From NCBI GenBank assembly GCA_028583405.1, contig CM053248.1:23362543-23426542 (forward strand): a DNA stretch of 64,000 bases, in the 5' to 3' direction. This stretch comes from Pogonophryne albipinna. Its lineage: Eukaryota > Chordata > Actinopteri > Perciformes > Artedidraconidae. This document shows positions 61,290 to 64,000 of the stretch, piece by piece. A program made the translations under genes and the position numbers. Position 1 is the first letter of the stretch; each line of letters opens with the position of its first letter. The notes under the pieces were generated by a model that saw only the letters and a program-made list of their open reading frames with translations, made no database searches and was not told the DNA's origin.

Positions 61290-63968
61290 CTTTTTCAAAA
61301 AGAACATTTTTATTGAACAGCATGGACACCCCTCCCTCACCCCTCCCTCACCCCCACTGAGGGAAACTGAAATCCTAGTAGCAGTGTGGTTGGTGTATGC
61401 TTCATGTCCATAAGAAAAACAACATGTTACACATTCTTCTGTACAAATAAAACGCTGCCACTCACTCACACATGCACACACACATTCACGCACACATGCG
61501 GCCATCGAATGCCTCCCTTTCTGAAGTTCTTCATCACTGTTTCGTTATTTTTTATCTACAAAGTACGCAACAAGATACAGAAAAAGAATTTGACTTTAAC
61601 TATCACTTGAGTCTTTTTTCATATTTTATAAGCGTTGTGAAAGTATTTTCTCAAACAAGTACTCAATGATGCAAAGTGGAGAAAAAAATGGCACATTTCG
61701 AGTGAATCGGGGGGGAAAGTGGACAGAAAGAAAACCAATGGGGGTGTATTCATGAGGCCCTTAACCCCGAAAGCCCTGCTTTTATTCTGCCTGAGCAGAA
61801 TCCCATCCAAAGTGCGTGCCAGTACAAACACTCCAAATGAACTTCCTCCACACAGCAGAGGAGGCTGCTCAGTACCTCTGATTCCCACTACAGGAGCGAA
61901 AAGCCTTCAATCCTCTGGGAACACATTTAAAACATGACAGAGGCATTTTGTTGGCACTACCATTATGCTTGTTTGACAGCTTATTTAGGATTTCTTAGAT
62001 CGAAATCCTGTAGCTTCTCCAGTGATTGTAGTTTTTATATACATAGAAACTGTTTCCTGTGTAACATACAAATCGAATTGTTCCTGTTATGATTCTCATG
62101 TGGTTGCCATTGCAGCCTGTCAGTGTTATTCTGGTGGTTTCTATGATTGAAAGTGTGATTATTCCTATAGAGGTCATCTCCCGCAGCCTCTTGATGAATG
62201 TGATGGCACCCTGCATTTGATTTACACAGAGGCGACGCTGATGGAAAATCCTCAAGGGGCTTTTCTGCAGTGAGTGCCTTCAATATAAGGAGAAGTGTGA
62301 TATGTGGGACAGCAGTTTGCAGAGTAGATGTTTTTTAAGGGCAGTTTCTCAGGTAAACAGATGTGTTTCTGTCAAGGTGTCCTTGATGATGTCACTTTGG
62401 TAATGGTCAGATTTGACATTGTTTTTTTCTAATTAGGTGTTCATCGATAAATTCCCGCAACATTCATTTGCATTAACCAGATCAATCTTCATTCCCACCA
62501 AAGATAAGCAGGACCCCTCCTCACATCCTTCCCCTTCTCAAAGTCTCTCATCCCGATCCTTCTTTAACATTAGATGTGCCTAAATAAATACGTAAATGGC
62601 AATAAATTAGGTGTCAGTAAGTAGTTAGAAAAACCCATACCATCTTTCAACAGCTGGACATAGAGTACAGAGTGTTCTCAGACCTGTGGGGTTTTCATCA
62701 AAGATATGGCACTGTTATTTTAAACATTTTCTATGTTGAATCATAAGCACGAAATTAAACATCATTCCAAAAATTGAAGAAAGTACAAAAAGAATTTCCC
62801 TGGTAAACAAAAATCCTATTTTAGCAAGCAGGGCTAAATAAACTAGTGTCACTTTGTTCACAGCATTCTCTAATGCAGATGCAGTTGGTTTACAAATCAA
62901 GTAAAAAGAAGAATATTGTTCCTACCCTCTGTAAATCTCTGTAAAATTGCATGGCACACGTGCAAAACATTACATTTCTAAGTAAAAAATAATAGAAATC
63001 AAAGAAAACTTGTTTCAGAAAAGCAATAAATAAGCCTCCATAGGTGTACGCCTGTGGGGAGTAAAACATCCATTATTTTTTTCTAGATGAAAGTAAGTTA
63101 GGTCTTTCTGACTGACTCATGAAAAGTCCTCTGGCTGTTGTCAAAAAAGTCCCACAATGCAATGTTTGCTTATTGTCAATCCATCTGTTTCCTCTTGTCC
63201 AGTGTACAGCCACAAACAGAAAGCCACAAAAATATGGATCCAGCATCGATGGCCCCTGCTGTTCTCTCAGATATGCATCGCAGCAAAAGATGTCCACTCG
63301 TATCCGTGTTAATGGAGGGGACGAGGTGTTGGCAAGAGCCACAGTTTGCAGCCGAGTGGGAGTGGGGGGGGGGGGGGGCTGTTCATCCGTGATGCAGGAA
63401 GAAAGCCAGTCAGGCGATGGCCCTCGCCCTCCTGCAGTAGGCAGCACATCACATGGTCAAACAGTCAGAAGGTCACTGGTAGGCTGCCGCAGCATTCGTC
63501 CTCTCCACATTCATTGCTGTAGATGTTCCTCTTCTAGTTTTGTCTGCATTGTCTTTTTAAGATTTTCAGTGTTTCATATAGATATATATATCTGTACGTT
63601 AGCAAAGGATTCACCCCAGGTCTGGCATTTGTCTTTTACTATACATCATCCTTGAAAAAAACGCTTTCATTCTCGGGTTTACGGAAAATCCATCTATTGC
63701 TTGTTTGAAAAAACATTTTGGCGTTGTCAAATGGATGTCATCAAGTGGCAAAACCCCATTTTTAGGTGACAAAAATGCAAACGTTTGTAATCTCTCCCCT
63801 CCAGAGTGAAAGATTCAGTCACACTAGTTACAAAGTTGTTATAAATGTTCCTAATTGGCCTAGTCCTACTTCAATTTGGACGATAATAAATAAATAGCAT
63901 CACAAACCATCTTTCTTTCGAAATGCCAGACTGGTGTTTAACCCCCCCCCCCCCACCCCAGCATCCCC
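61290..63968 (-). other. cdk5r1: cdk5r1 3' UTR (probable extent)
   Basis: Non-coding sequence follows the cdk5r1 stop on the minus strand, with AU-rich motifs (TATTTATTTATT at 63896-63885, ATTTATTTA at 62589-62581, TTATTTATT at 63032-63024). The end is placed just past the candidate poly(A) signal at 61314-61309. This length (about 2.7 kb) resembles the long 3' UTR known for mammalian CDK5R1. ORFs in this stretch are short and unsupported. Confidence 0.55.
61309..61314 (-). promoter_or_regulatory. Candidate cdk5r1 poly(A) signal AATAAA
   Basis: The minus strand reads TTCAATAAAAATGTTC here. Another AATAAA lies at 61206-61201. Both lie beyond the MITE at 60525-61066 when read from cdk5r1, so the UTR would stop before the MITE. 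Confidence 0.45.
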
Positions 63969-64000
63969 TCACCGGTCCAGGCCGATGAGTAGGCGGCTCC
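63969..64000 (-). CDS. cdk5r1: cdk5r1 (p35), C-terminal end
   Basis: The minus strand from 64000 reads SRLLIGLDR and then TGA at 63971-63969. p35-type CDK5 activators end in ...RLLLGLDR, and the gene convergent to MYO1D in human is CDK5R1. p35 binds and activates the kinase CDK5 at neuronal membranes, and its coding sequence is a single exon in vertebrates. Only nine codons are inside the window, so the call rests on this short end plus synteny. The paralogue cdk5r2 or a teleost cdk5r1a/b copy cannot be told apart here. Confidence 0.72.
   Translation of the reverse strand, partial: SRLLIGLDR

Noticed and set aside
63119..63655. 178-residue plus-strand ORF opposite the cdk5r1 UTR
   Set aside because: Low-complexity glycine stretch from a G run, no recognisable domain, and it lies in the probable 3' UTR on the other strand.

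Overview
The window is vertebrate nuclear DNA, almost certainly from a ray-finned fish and probably a percomorph. The evidence is spliced exons with GT-AG introns, very long (TG)n arrays, and repeat families typical of teleosts: L2 LINE tails, V-SINE and other tRNA-derived SINEs, TTAA-ended MITEs, and hAT elements with 8-bp target duplications. There is no prokaryotic gene organisation, and I found no new multi-gene system. About 2% of the window is coding.

Coding content. Seven plus-strand exons (248-455, 14026-14249, 14965-15103, 16281-16385, 16565-16678, 27688-27842, 54794-54950) join in frame to give 366 residues and a stop. They encode the end of the motor domain, two IQ motifs and the whole TH1 tail of a class I myosin, recognised as myosin-Id (myo1d). 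The first two thirds of the gene lie left of the window. At the far right, minus strand 64000-63969 reads the last nine codons and stop of a p35-type CDK5 activator (cdk5r1). Its probable 3' UTR runs left to about 61.3 kb. The convergent myo1d/cdk5r1 pair matches the order known in human (MYO1D-CDK5R1), which supports both calls.

Layout. 1-247: end of an upstream myo1d intron. 456-14025 (intron 1): a TTAA-ended MITE, a SINE split by a TIR element, an L2 LINE 3' fragment, and a hAT with perfect target duplication inside an older element. 14250-16564: three short introns. 16679-27687 (intron 5): several MITEs, an L2/CR1-type LINE with endonuclease and ORF1 esterase-like remnants but no reverse transcriptase, and hAT debris. 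27843-54793 (intron 6, about 27 kb): two ~200-bp (TG)n arrays, perfect hairpins, a deeply nested transposon stack at 39.3-41.85 kb, a 2-kb TTAA-ended element with an insertion, and a solo LTR with 5-bp target duplication. 54951-61300: myo1d 3' UTR, then spacer with two more (TG)n arrays, a hAT with perfect target duplication and a MITE. 61300-64000: cdk5r1 3' UTR and CDS end.

How it works together. Myosin-Id is a short-tailed actin motor that binds membrane lipids through TH1; p35 activates CDK5 at membranes of neurons. Nothing in the sequence says they act together. Their adjacency is conserved synteny. The most informative non-coding content is the record of transposon insertions, several of which can be defined to the base by their target duplications.
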